Shown one piece after another: positions 16,401 to 23,447 of a stretch of 53,641 nucleotides of DNA (position 1 is its first letter; each line of letters opens with the position of its first letter). The DNA is taken from contig NZ_VFSV01000024.1 of the NCBI RefSeq assembly GCF_007004065.1, forward strand, positions 1 through 53,641. Direction: 5' to 3'. Position numbers and translations under genes: made by a program. The DNA is from Palleronia caenipelagi (GTDB lineage: Bacteria; Pseudomonadota; Alphaproteobacteria; Rhodobacterales; Rhodobacteraceae). The notes below the pieces were generated by a model. That model worked only from the letters and a program-made list of their open reading frames with translations, made no database searches and was not told the DNA's origin.

Positions 16401-16863
16401 CGATCTCGTCGGCGGCCTTCCGGGCGACCTCCATGTCGTCGGTCAGAACGTCAGAGGCGGGGACAACCGGCACACCGGCGGCGATGGCGACCTGACGTGC
16501 GCTGGCCTTATCGCCCAGCTGCCGCATCGTCTCGGCTTTGGGTCCAATAAAGGTGATCCCGGCCTCAGTGCACGCATCCACAAACCCGGGGTTCTCGGAC
16601 AGAAGGCCATAGCCTGGATGGATCGCATCGGCACCACATTCGAGCGCCACCCGGATCACCTCTTCGATGGAGAGATAGGCCTCCACGGGCCCGAGGCCCT
16701 GACCGATCTGATAGGCCTCATCCGCCTTGAAGCGGTGGAGCGACAGCTTGTCCTCCTCGGCATAGACGGCAACGGTCCGTTTCCCCAGCTCATTGGCGGC
16801 GCGCATCACCCGGATGGCGATCTCACCGCGATTGGCAATCAGGATCTTCTTGAAGTCGGTCAT
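13420..16863 (-). CDS. pyc: Pyruvate carboxylase
   Basis: Biotin enzyme that carboxylates pyruvate to oxaloacetate with ATP and bicarbonate; the main anaplerotic step. 1147 residues, full length for the single-chain type. Domains in order: biotin carboxylase (about 1-460; KILIANRGEIAIRV, ATP-grasp loop GGGGRGM, FIEVNPRVQVEHTVTEE), carboxyltransferase TIM barrel (about 530-810; TDTTMRDGHQSLLATRMR, metal-binding HYHTHDTAG), the PYC/OADA linker domain, and the C-terminal biotinyl domain (about 1075-1147) with the biotinylated Lys in EAMKMETG. It stands alone, with tRNA-Gly genes downstream and a ZIP-like gene upstream. Confidence 0.98.
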   Translation of the reverse strand: MTDFKKILIANRGEIAIRVMRAANELGKRTVAVYAEEDKLSLHRFKADEAYQIGQGLGPVEAYLSIEEVIRVALECGADAIHPGYGLLSENPGFVDACTEAGITFIGPKAETMRQLGDKASARQVAIAAGVPVVPASDVLTDDMEVARKAADEIGYPLMLKASWGGGGRGMRPIMGPDELEEKVLEGRREAISAFGNGEGYLEKMIQRARHVEVQILGDKQGNIYHLWERDCSVQRRNQKVVERAPAPYLSATQREKLCNLGKKIAEHVGYECAGTIEFLMDMDSGEFYFIEVNPRVQVEHTVTEEVTGIDIVRAQILIAEGKALSTATGVASQYDVELSGHAIQCRITTEDPTNNFIPDYGRITAYRGATGMGIRLDGGTAYSGAVVTRFYDSLLEKVTAWAPTPEAAIKRMDRALREFRIRGVSTNLDFVINLLRHPTFLSNEYHTKFIDQTPELFDFTPRRDRATKVLKYIADITVNGHPETQGRAKPAADVKPAIAPRTPVTAPPDGTRQILEQQGAEAVAQWMLDQPHLLITDTTMRDGHQSLLATRMRSIDMIRVAPAYAHKLPQLFSVECWGGATFDVAYRFLQECPWQRLRDLRAAMPNLMTQMLLRASNGVGYTNYPDNVVEGFVHQAAKSGVDVFRVFDSLNWVENMRVAMDAVIETGKVCEGTICYTGDIQNPARDKYDLQYYVQMGHDLKAAGAHVLGVKDMAGLLKPAAARILFKALKEEVGLPIHYHTHDTAGIASATIIAAAEAGVDAVDCAMDSLSGNTSQATLGTVVEALKGSNRDTGLDIEAIREISNYWEAVRAHYAAFESGLQAPASEVYLHEMPGGQFTNLKAQARSMGLEERWHEVAHTYAEVNQMFGDIVKVTPSSKVVGDMALMMVAQGLTRAQVEDPSLDVSFPESVVEMMHGSLGQPPGGWPEALQTKILKGETPITDRPGKHLPPVDLEAARKEASAKCGGVEIDDEDLFGYLMYPKVFIDYRTRHEDYGPVRTLPTQTFFYGMKPGEEISAEIDPGKTLEVRCQAIGDTRDDGQVRVFFELNGQPRVSIVPNRTEGGAAAIRPKAEPGNANHVGAPMPGIVASIAVEPGKEVKRGDLLLTVEAMKMETGLYAERDATVKAVHVSVGSQIDAKDLLVELA

Positions 16864-17024
16864 TTTGCCCCCGCGCAGTTATCTTTCGCAACTGTCCTAC
16901 GAAGAAGATGCTGCACCTGCAATGCTATCGCTAACGAATGGCATTAATTTCAGCGAAATTTCTCCACATCCGTCAGCACCGCTTGCCTTGATGTCGTGCT
17001 GGCCCAAGGCATGCTCCGCTGGAA

Positions 17025-17732
17025 TCAGCCATTCATGAACAATTCCCCCGCCAGACCCAGCCCGAACCCGGCGACCGCGCCGAGCGGCGGCAAAGTGTCA
17101 TTCTCCAGCGGCACTTGCGGCGCGATATCCTGGAAGATCAGATAGAGAATGCCCCCTGCAGCTGCGCACATGAGTATGCCTGTGACCTGCGGCGCGCCTG
17201 AAAGGAACAGATAGCCGCCCACGGCGCAGAGCGGTCCCATCAACGCCAGCAGCGTAAACTTCCGCACCAGCCCCTCGTGACTGTCGTGACCTGCCTCTTC
17301 AGCCTCGTGATAGGCGTTGAATGCTTCGGGGACGTTTTGCAGGGCGATCAGCAGAGCCAGCAGCGGCGCGGCTTCCGGGCTGACCGAAAACAGCGCACCC
17401 ATTGCGATGGCCTCGGGCACAAAATCCGACATCATCGCAAGAAACTGTGCCCCTTGTCCGCCGCGCCGCGCAATGGCGCCGTCTATGGCGCGCATCAGGA
17501 TGGCTCCGGTCACAAAGCTCCCGAGCGCAATCCAGGGGCTGACCGGCTCTGCGCCCTGCGGAATCAGCACGAGAGCGACAGCGCTCAGCAGGGCGCCCGC
17601 GCCGAAGGCCACGATCGTGTGCCGCAACTCGCGTTCCTTCCAGTCGGGCAGGACGATTTTGAGACGGGCCAGTGCGGCGCCCACGGGAATCGACAAACCG
17701 GCGATAAGAGAAAACAGGAGGACCGAGATCAT
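17025..17732 (-). CDS. ZIP-family metal transporter, divergent motif
   Basis: 235 residues with about eight hydrophobic segments, starting MISVLLFSLIAGLSIPVG. The layout is that of ZIP transporters, which move zinc or other divalent metals into the cytosol. The two metal-site helices are recognisable but altered: SDFVPEAIAMG where most have HN-x-PEG, and LQNVPEAFNAYHEAEEAG. The Pro-Glu pairs are kept, while the helix histidines are replaced by Ser and Gln. A His/Asp/Glu-rich loop (HEAEEAGHDSHE) follows the second motif. The start is ATG 17732; a longer frame to 17810 is possible but less likely. Divergent from the helicase gene. Metal specificity is unknown. Confidence 0.75.
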   Translation of the reverse strand: MISVLLFSLIAGLSIPVGAALARLKIVLPDWKERELRHTIVAFGAGALLSAVALVLIPQGAEPVSPWIALGSFVTGAILMRAIDGAIARRGGQGAQFLAMMSDFVPEAIAMGALFSVSPEAAPLLALLIALQNVPEAFNAYHEAEEAGHDSHEGLVRKFTLLALMGPLCAVGGYLFLSGAPQVTGILMCAAAGGILYLIFQDIAPQVPLENDTLPPLGAVAGFGLGLAGELFMNG

Positions 17733-17849
17733 GTGGGAACCTATTAGGACACAGTCGCTCAACCCTTGCGGGTCAAAACGGAAAAAACGACCAGAACATT
17801 GACTGAACATCTGCTTTTCTTTGAGTTCGTCTCGCGTTAGGTTCGCCGC

Positions 17850-20237
17850 ATGAGCAGTTTCGACGATCCCAACGCCATGTCACAGCCCTCTCTGGCCGCG
17901 CGCGCCATGGCCGCGCGCCCGGCGCCCTATCTTGATGAGCTGAACCCAGCGCAACGTGCGGCGGTCGAGGCGCTGGACGGGCCAGTGCTGATGCTGGCGG
18001 GCGCCGGTACCGGCAAAACCAAGGCCCTGACCGCCCGGATCGCACATCTGATGCAGACCGGACGGGCGCGACCCAACGAAATCCTCGCGGTGACTTTTAC
18101 CAACAAGGCCGCGCGCGAGATGAAGGACCGGGTCGGGCGGCTCATGGGGCAGACGGTCGAGGGAATGCCTTGGCTGGGGACCTTTCACGCGATTTGTGTG
18201 AAGCTTCTGCGCCGTCATGCGGAACTGGTGGGACTGAAATCCAATTTCACGATTCTCGACACGGACGACCAGATCCGGCTGATGAAGCAGCTCATCATTG
18301 CCGAGAATATCGATGAGAAACGCTGGCCCGCGCGGCAACTGGCCGGGTTGATCGACCACTGGAAGAACCGCGCCTGGCGCCCCGATCAGGTTCCCGCGTC
18401 AGAGGCTTCGGCCTTCAATCATCGCGGCAGCGAGCTATACGACTACTATCAACAGCGCCTGAAGACACTTAACGCAGTCGATTTCGGCGATCTGCTGCTA
18501 CACATGGTGACGATTTTCCAGAACCACCCGGATGTGCTGGAGCAATACCAGCGCTGGTTCCGCTATGTGCTGGTGGACGAATATCAGGACACCAATGTGG
18601 CCCAGTATCTCTGGCTGCGGCTGCTGGCCCAAGGACATAAAAACATTTGCTGCGTGGGCGATGACGATCAGTCGATCTATGGCTGGCGCGGCGCCGAAGT
18701 GGGCAATATTCTGCGGTTTGAAAAGGATTTTCCGGGCGCAAAGGTGGTGAGGCTGGAGCAGAATTACCGCTCCACCCCGCATATTCTTGCGGCCGCGTCG
18801 GCGGTGATCGACGCCAATCAGGGTCGGCTGGGCAAAACCCTCTGGACCGCTGCCGAAGACGGCGAAAAGGTCCGCCTCATCGGTCATTGGGATGGCGAGG
18901 AAGAGGCGCGCTGGATCGGCGAAGAAGTCGAATCGATGGCGCGGGGGACGCGGGGTCTGCGGCCCTTCAGCCTCGATGAGATGGCGATTCTGGTGCGTGC
19001 GTCACACCAGATGCGGGCCTTCGAGGATCGCTTTCTGACAATCGGTCTGCCTTACCGCGTCATCGGCGGTCCGCGATTCTATGAGCGGATGGAGATCCGC
19101 GACGCGATGGCCTATTTCCGTCTCGCCGTGAGCCCCGACGATGATCTGGCCTTTGAGCGGGTGGTGAACACACCAAAGCGTGGGCTGGGCGACAAGGCGC
19201 AGCAGAAAATCCAGATGACCGCTCGCAGCAACGGGGTGAGCCTCGTGGACGGGGCGCGGATTTTGCTGCAGGACAAAGGGCTTGGCGGCAAGGGCGGGGC
19301 CGAGTTGCGGGTGCTGGTCGATGCCATCGGGCGCTGGTCCGATCTGGCGCGCCAGCCGGAGCACAACCATATCGAACTGGCCGAGCAGATTCTCGACGAA
19401 TCGGGCTACACCGCCCACTGGCAGAACGACAAGACGCCGGAGGCGCCGGGGCGGCTGGAGAACCTCAAGGAACTGGTCAAGGCGCTGGAGTCGTTTGAGA
19501 ACCTGCAGGGGTTTCTCGAACATGTAGCGCTGATCATGGATAATGAGAGCGACGCGGGCGAGGCCAAGGTCTCGATTATGACACTCCACGCCGCCAAGGG
19601 TCTGGAGTTTCCCGCCGTGTTCCTGCCGGGCTGGGAGGATGGCTTGTTTCCGTCTCAACGCTCCATGGATGAAAGCGGCCTCAAGGGGTTAGAGGAAGAG
19701 CGCCGTCTGGCCTATGTGGGTATCACCCGGGCCGAGGAACTGGCGACGATTTCCTTTGCGGCGAACAGGCGGGTTTATGGCCAGTGGCAATCGGCGCTGC
19801 CCTCGCGCTTCATCGATGAATTGCCCGAAGCCCATGTGGATGTGCTGACCCCGCCCGGTCTCTATGGTGGCGGCTACGGCGCGGCTGGCATGGCGGCCTC
19901 GGCCTCTCCGCAGATCATGACGGCGGCGGAATCGGATCTGCAGGAGCGGGCCAGCCGGGCGGATGTTTATAACTCGCCGGGATGGAAACGCCTTCAGGCG
20001 CGCAGCCAGTCGCGCCCCATGAGCCAGCCCCGCGAGAGCCGCTCCATGGTCATTGATGCCGAAGCGATTTCGGCGTTCACCGCCGGGGACCGCGTGTTTC
20101 ACACGAAATTCGGCTACGGCACTGTGATGGGTCTTGAGGGCGACAAGATCGACGTGGAGTTCGACAAGGCCGGGGGCAAAAAAGTCGTCGGCCGCTTCCT
20201 CGTCGCTGCGGCTGAGGCAGGCGACGTTCCGTTCTGA
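17850..20237 (+). CDS. uvrD: UvrD/PcrA-type ATP-dependent DNA helicase
   Basis: 795 residues, a superfamily 1A 3'-5' helicase for nucleotide excision and mismatch repair or removal of stalled complexes. Motifs in order: Q motif LNPAQRAAVEA, Walker A AGAGTGKT, Ia TFTNKAAREMK, II VDEYQDTN, III GDDDQSIYGWRGA, IV QNYRSTPHI, V TLHAAKGLEF, VI YVGITRAEE. After a low-complexity linker (about 690-740) a C-terminal tudor-like domain appears (AGDRVFHTKFGYGTVMGL), as in PcrA/UvrD. The stop at 20237 is convergent with the small-RNA cluster on the other strand; only about 12 bases separate it from the cluster's terminator. Confidence 0.97.
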   Translation: MSSFDDPNAMSQPSLAARAMAARPAPYLDELNPAQRAAVEALDGPVLMLAGAGTGKTKALTARIAHLMQTGRARPNEILAVTFTNKAAREMKDRVGRLMGQTVEGMPWLGTFHAICVKLLRRHAELVGLKSNFTILDTDDQIRLMKQLIIAENIDEKRWPARQLAGLIDHWKNRAWRPDQVPASEASAFNHRGSELYDYYQQRLKTLNAVDFGDLLLHMVTIFQNHPDVLEQYQRWFRYVLVDEYQDTNVAQYLWLRLLAQGHKNICCVGDDDQSIYGWRGAEVGNILRFEKDFPGAKVVRLEQNYRSTPHILAAASAVIDANQGRLGKTLWTAAEDGEKVRLIGHWDGEEEARWIGEEVESMARGTRGLRPFSLDEMAILVRASHQMRAFEDRFLTIGLPYRVIGGPRFYERMEIRDAMAYFRLAVSPDDDLAFERVVNTPKRGLGDKAQQKIQMTARSNGVSLVDGARILLQDKGLGGKGGAELRVLVDAIGRWSDLARQPEHNHIELAEQILDESGYTAHWQNDKTPEAPGRLENLKELVKALESFENLQGFLEHVALIMDNESDAGEAKVSIMTLHAAKGLEFPAVFLPGWEDGLFPSQRSMDESGLKGLEEERRLAYVGITRAEELATISFAANRRVYGQWQSALPSRFIDELPEAHVDVLTPPGLYGGGYGAAGMAASASPQIMTAAESDLQERASRADVYNSPGWKRLQARSQSRPMSQPRESRSMVIDAEAISAFTAGDRVFHTKFGYGTVMGLEGDKIDVEFDKAGGKKVVGRFLVAAAEAGDVPF

Positions 20238-20248
20238 TCTGACAGAGT

Positions 20249-20289
20249 GACAAAAGAAAATGACGGTGCCGGGGAGGAGGTCGGCACCG
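20249..20289 (-). terminator. Terminator closing the DUF1127-sRNA transcript
   Basis: Read on the minus strand, the 8-bp stem CGGTGCCG/CGGCACCG with a 10-base loop containing CCTCCTCC is followed by TCATTTTCTTTT. The hairpin is also the second stem-loop of the fourth small RNA, so one structure seems to serve both purposes. Confidence 0.75.
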
Positions 20290-20330
20290 CCATCTTCGTT
20301 ACGTCCGCAGGGAGGGAGGAGCGCGAACGT
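20264..20330 (-). ncRNA. Cuckoo/CcsR-type small RNA, unit 4 (distal)
   Basis: Two stem-loops on the minus strand. The first (20330-20300) has arms TACGT/ACGTA plus CGC/GCG. The second (20289-20264) has the 8-bp GC-rich stem that is also the terminator. Each loop shows CCTCCTCCC (complement of 20310-20318 and 20272-20280). This is the anti-Shine-Dalgarno-like signature of the alphaproteobacterial cuckoo RNAs. It is the last of four units on the transcript that begins with the DUF1127 gene. Confidence 0.82.
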
Positions 20331-20345
20331 ATTCGGGAAAAATGT

Positions 20346-20418
20346 GGCGGTGATGCCAGGGAGGAGGAGACACCACCGCCGTCATACGTCTGCCCAGGGA
20401 GGAGGAGGGGCAGGCGTA
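20346..20418 (-). ncRNA. Cuckoo/CcsR-type small RNA, unit 3
   Basis: First stem-loop 20418-20385 (TACGTCTGCCC with GGGCAGGCGTA, one wobble pair), second stem-loop 20380-20346 (GGCGGTG with CACCGCC). Both loops carry CCTCCTCCC on the minus strand (20397-20405 and 20359-20367). The motif-to-motif distance of 38 matches units 2 and 4. An A/T-rich joint (CACATTTTTCCC) separates it from unit 4, a plausible processing site. Confidence 0.85.
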
Positions 20419-20433
20419 ACCCGGTATTTTTGA

Positions 20434-20505
20434 GCGGTGACCCCCAGGGAGGAGGAGGGGCCACCGCCGCGATACACCCACCCAGGGAGGAGGAGGGGGC
20501 AGGCA
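20434..20505 (-). ncRNA. Cuckoo/CcsR-type small RNA, unit 2
   Basis: The second stem-loop (20467-20434) is strong, GCGGTGACCCC with GGGGCCACCGC. The first one (about 20505-20473) keeps the loop motif CCTCCTCCC (20485-20493) and a 3-bp CCC/GGG closing stem, but its outer arms pair poorly compared with unit 3. Motif spacing is 38. The joint to unit 3 (GCTCAAAAATACCGGG on the minus strand) is A-rich. Confidence 0.82.
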
Positions 20506-20523
20506 TATTCCGGTATTCTGTGG

Positions 20524-20594
20524 CGGTGACACCCAGGGAGGAGGAGGGGTGCCACCGATGAGATCAGGACGCCGAAGGGAGGAGGAAAGCGTCC
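20524..20594 (-). ncRNA. Cuckoo/CcsR-type small RNA, unit 1 (proximal)
   Basis: First stem-loop 20594-20567 (GGACGC/GCGTCC), second 20557-20524 (CGGTGACACCC with GGGTGCCACCG, one mismatch). Loops carry CCTCCTCCC (20577-20585 and 20536-20544 on the complement). Motif spacing is 41. It begins about 12 bases after the stop of the DUF1127 gene, so it is expected to be processed from a shared transcript. Confidence 0.85.
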
Positions 20595-20606
20595 CGAAAC
20601 TGCGAA

Positions 20607-20813
20607 TTACTTACGGTGCGATGCTTCCATAGCGATCGACTGGATCTGCGAGCGGTGAACGCCCAGATCATAAAGCTCCCGATCGCTGAGCATGGAGAGC
20701 TCGGCGAGCGTACGGCGATAGATGCGCCACGCATTGTAACGAGCGCGCAGATCGGTGAAGAAGTTGGAGCCGGAGTGACCGGCCTGAACGAAGCTTTGAG
20801 ACAGTTCAGCCAT
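20607..20813 (-). CDS. ccaF1: DUF1127 small protein, CcaF1-like, host gene of the sRNA cluster
   Basis: 68 residues. The C-terminal part is the DUF1127 domain, Arg-rich with the pattern WRIYRRTLAELSMLSDRELYDLG followed by VHRSQI; this string is described here as two adjacent pieces. GAGG lies six bases before the ATG. In Rhodobacter sphaeroides a DUF1127 gene in this position (ccaF1) is stress-induced, encodes an RNA-binding protein and is followed by four CcsR small RNAs; the arrangement here is the same. Regulation by an RpoH-type sigma factor would be expected from that parallel, but I could not point to a convincing promoter. The symbol rests on synteny plus domain. Confidence 0.88.
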   Translation of the reverse strand: MAELSQSFVQAGHSGSNFFTDLRARYNAWRIYRRTLAELSMLSDRELYDLGVHRSQIQSIAMEASHRK

Positions 20814-21613
20814 TTTGAACCTCGGATGTTAGCGTTTGACACTGTGCCGGGCAGCGACACTGCCGTTGGCGTTGATCGGATATTTAGGCTTATTCTGCGG
20901 GTGCACAATCCATCCCGCCATCAATGCTGCTATGCAGCAAGCGCAATGCACCTGGCGCTGGTTGCGCTGTATCGCTCAGTGGCGTGCGCGGGGGGGGCGT
21001 TCGCCACCCCTCGGTGATTGGCAAAGGCAGGTTCTGCTCGGCGCCAAATTCGAATGTCGGCGAGGACCTTTGGGATTTCATGGAACGACGAGGATTCAGT
21101 GGGAAATTGGGGGAGTCGCGCTGTCTGCTCCTGCTCCCCTGTGCATTCGCCACAGTTTTGCCTGAATCCCTGAAAGAAAAATCTTGCTAGATGCAGGTCG
21201 AGGAGGGGCGCATTCTACCACATCTTGATCTCGGCGGGTCTGCGATCAAGATTCTGTGCTCTAAAAGCCGCAGGAGCTCGGAAGGGTCATGCTGATCCCA
21301 TGAGATTTAGGTTGTTTCCCATGAATTCCCGTGGCATCCCTATATCTATCGAAAGGCAGCAGATACCGGCCAGTAGAGCCGGATCTCAAAAACAAAAACT
21401 GAGGCAGAAGCTTCATACAGGCACTCTACTAACTGCTTTTTCGATCATATCGGCAAGCGCGTGGGGCCATACCCCCAGGCAGTGCGCGCGGCCGGCCCCG
21501 GAAACGGGATTGACGGCGGCGATCCGGACAGTGGCAGCAGTTCGGGTCGCCGTTTTCCGTTTCCATACCACCAGAGAATCGATTGGGGGCGGGCAGGTCA
21601 AGGGGCGTTTTCA
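20814..21613. other. 800-base intergenic region between ccaF1-like gene and mraZ
   Basis: No convincing gene on either strand. It must hold the leftward promoter of the DUF1127-sRNA unit and the rightward dcw promoter. Visible structures are a run of eight G (20990-20997) opening a hairpin with CGCCACCCC, spaced TGGGA-like words at 21071, 21081 (TGGAA), 21100 and 21108 that could be MraZ-type boxes but lie about 500 bases before mraZ, and the inverted repeat at 21222-21252. The short open frames here lack recognisable domains. Confidence 0.5.
21222..21252. repeat. Perfect 9-bp inverted repeat upstream of mraZ
   Basis: ATCTTGATC and GATCAAGAT separated by 13 bases. No T run follows, so it is not an obvious terminator; it may be a protein-binding site or mRNA leader structure. 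Confidence 0.5.
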
Positions 21614-22123
21614 GTGGTCGACGTTTTTATCGGATCACACGAAAACAAGATCGACAGCAAAGGGCGTCTGTCGATCCCCGCCGATTTTCGTAAAATTCTT
21701 GATAAACGGGATCCGGACCGCGACGCAGAAGAGCTTCCGCGTTTTGTGCTGCTGTTCGGCGCAGGCTTTCGTGACTATCTCGAAGCCGTTCCCATGGCGC
21801 GGCTTGCGCAGGTTCATCGTCAGATAAAGCGCCTGCCCCCGGGCGATCCGCGACGCAAAGCGCTTGAGCGGCTCTACTATCAGGATGCACAGCGGTTCGT
21901 ACTGGACGATACGGGCCGGATCGTGCTGCCTGCCCGTGCCCGCGCCGTCCTCGGCGGAGCCGAGCGGGCGCTCGTGGTGGGATGTGGTGAGATTTTCTAC
22001 ATCCAGCCCTTCACCGACGATTCCGATCCTCTGCCCGAAGCGGATTCGTCCATTGGCTACGATCCGGCGACCGATCCTTCGGCCTATCTGTCTGGCGATT
22101 TCGATGACGAGCCTGACCTGTGA
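21614..22123 (+). CDS. mraZ: Transcriptional regulator MraZ
   Basis: 169 residues. DNA-binding repressor of the dcw cluster, made of two AbrB-like MraZ domains, seen as [18 protein letters not shown] near the N-terminus and [17 protein letters not shown] in the second half. The start is GTG 21614 because the conserved beginning (VFIGSHENK) follows at once and AAGGGG lies about nine bases upstream; an earlier ATG in frame (21461) would add a non-conserved extension. The C-terminus is acidic (DFDDEPDL). The stop overlaps the GTG of rsmH by four bases. First gene of the cluster. Confidence 0.93.
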   Translation: MVDVFIGSHENKIDSKGRLSIPADFRKILDKRDPDRDAEELPRFVLLFGAGFRDYLEAVPMARLAQVHRQIKRLPPGDPRRKALERLYYQDAQRFVLDDTGRIVLPARARAVLGGAERALVVGCGEIFYIQPFTDDSDPLPEADSSIGYDPATDPSAYLSGDFDDEPDL

Positions 22124-23100
22124 CCGATGCAGCGCCCCATATTCCGGTTCTCCTGAACCCGATCCTGCGCGCCTGTGCTCCGGTCTCTGGTGTCTGGGTG
22201 GACGGGACCTTTGGGGCGGGCGGGTATACGCGCGGCCTTCTCGCGGCGGGGGCCGAGCGCGTCATCGGCATCGACCGGGACCCATCCGTCTTTCCGATGG
22301 CCGCGAAATGGGCGGACGAATATGACGGCGCACTGACGCTGGTACAGGGGACATTTTCCGAGCTGGACGAGCATGCGGGCGATCCCGTCGATGGAGTCGT
22401 GCTGGATCTTGGTGTCTCCTCCATGCAGCTCGACCAGGCCGAGCGTGGGTTTTCCTTTCTCCGGGACGGGCCCCTCGACATGCGTATGGGCGACGGGGAG
22501 GTGACCGCCGCTACTCTGGTCAATGACCTGGATGAGGGACCGCTGGCCGACATCCTGTACCAATATGGTGAAGAGCGTGCGTCCCGGCGGATCGCCCGTG
22601 CCATCATAGCCGACCGCAAGATCGCGCCGATCCTCACGACCCGACATCTTGCCACGCTGATCGAAGGCGTATTGCCGCGTCCGAAACCGGGTCAGAGCCA
22701 CCCTGCCACCCGGAGTTTTCAGGCGCTCAGGATTGCGGTGAATGACGAATTTGGCCAGCTTGTGGCCGGATTGGAGGCCGCTGAGAGGGCACTACGGCCG
22801 GGTGGGTGGCTGGCGGTCGTTACGTTTCATTCCATGGAAGACCGTGTCGTCAAACGGTTTTTCGCCGATCGTGGCAACAAGCGGGGCGCGGGCAACCGGC
22901 ACCAACCCGCCGTCGAGATCACACCGCCAGCCTTTGAAGACATTTCGCGGGGCATTGCGCCTGATCGCGAGGAGATTGACGCCAATCCGCGCGCCCGGTC
23001 GGCGAGGTTGCGGATCGGTCGGCGCACCGACGCGCCGGCGGGATCTGCTGACCGGAAAGCGCTGGGTCTGCCCCGACTGGCGCAAAAAGGAGATTTCTGA
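22120..23100 (+). CDS. rsmH: 16S rRNA (cytosine-1402-N4) methyltransferase RsmH
   Basis: SAM-dependent methyltransferase that modifies C1402 of 16S rRNA (former name MraW). 326 residues starting at GTG 22120, which overlaps the mraZ stop. Motifs: [10 protein letters not shown], the SAM site [14 protein letters not shown] and [36 protein letters not shown], and [14 protein letters not shown]. It sits in the usual dcw position between mraZ and ftsL and overlaps ftsL by one base. Confidence 0.96.
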   Translation: MTDAAPHIPVLLNPILRACAPVSGVWVDGTFGAGGYTRGLLAAGAERVIGIDRDPSVFPMAAKWADEYDGALTLVQGTFSELDEHAGDPVDGVVLDLGVSSMQLDQAERGFSFLRDGPLDMRMGDGEVTAATLVNDLDEGPLADILYQYGEERASRRIARAIIADRKIAPILTTRHLATLIEGVLPRPKPGQSHPATRSFQALRIAVNDEFGQLVAGLEAAERALRPGGWLAVVTFHSMEDRVVKRFFADRGNKRGAGNRHQPAVEITPPAFEDISRGIAPDREEIDANPRARSARLRIGRRTDAPAGSADRKALGLPRLAQKGDF

Positions 23101-23447
23101 TGCGCACGCTCATGTATTTGCTGCCCGCAGTCACGATAATGGCGCTGGCGTTCTGGGCCTATTCCGAAAATTACGAGACACAAGGGTCCATCGCTCATGT
23201 GCGCGAGTTGCAGAGGCAGATCGGCGCTGAGCATGAGACGCTGTCGATTCTCAAGGCGGAATGGGCGTATCTCAACCGACCCGACCGTTTGCGCGATCTC
23301 GTGGCTCTGAATTTTGACCGACTGCAACTGCTGCCCATGCAGCCGTATCATTTTGCGGAAACGACCCAGATCCCGTTCCCGCCGAAACCCGGCGCCCTTT
23401 TGGCGATGGATGGCGTAACACAGCCCGAAGGGGAGCAATTCCCATGA
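23100..23447 (+). CDS. ftsL: Cell division protein FtsL
   Basis: 115 residues. It has a short cytoplasmic start, one transmembrane segment (about 4-20, LMYLLPAVTIMALAFWAY), then a periplasmic coiled-coil-like helix (VRELQRQIGAEHETLSIL) and the Leu/Arg region LNRPDRLRDLVALNF typical of FtsL. It bridges FtsB/FtsQ to the septal synthase FtsW-FtsI. Sequence conservation in this family is low, so the call rests on topology and its place between rsmH and ftsI, both overlapping it (1 and 4 bases). Confidence 0.88.
   Translation: MRTLMYLLPAVTIMALAFWAYSENYETQGSIAHVRELQRQIGAEHETLSILKAEWAYLNRPDRLRDLVALNFDRLQLLPMQPYHFAETTQIPFPPKPGALLAMDGVTQPEGEQFP

Noticed and set aside
20272-20585. Regularly spaced repeats resembling a CRISPR array
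   Set aside because: The shared core is only 9-13 bases, each copy lies in the loop of its own imperfect hairpin with different arms, and spacing alternates 38/about 50. No cas genes are near. It fits the cuckoo RNA family.
20836-21165. Open frame of 109 residues in the ccaF1-mraZ gap
   Set aside because: It starts without a ribosome binding site, overlaps the leftward DUF1127 promoter region and has no recognisable domain.
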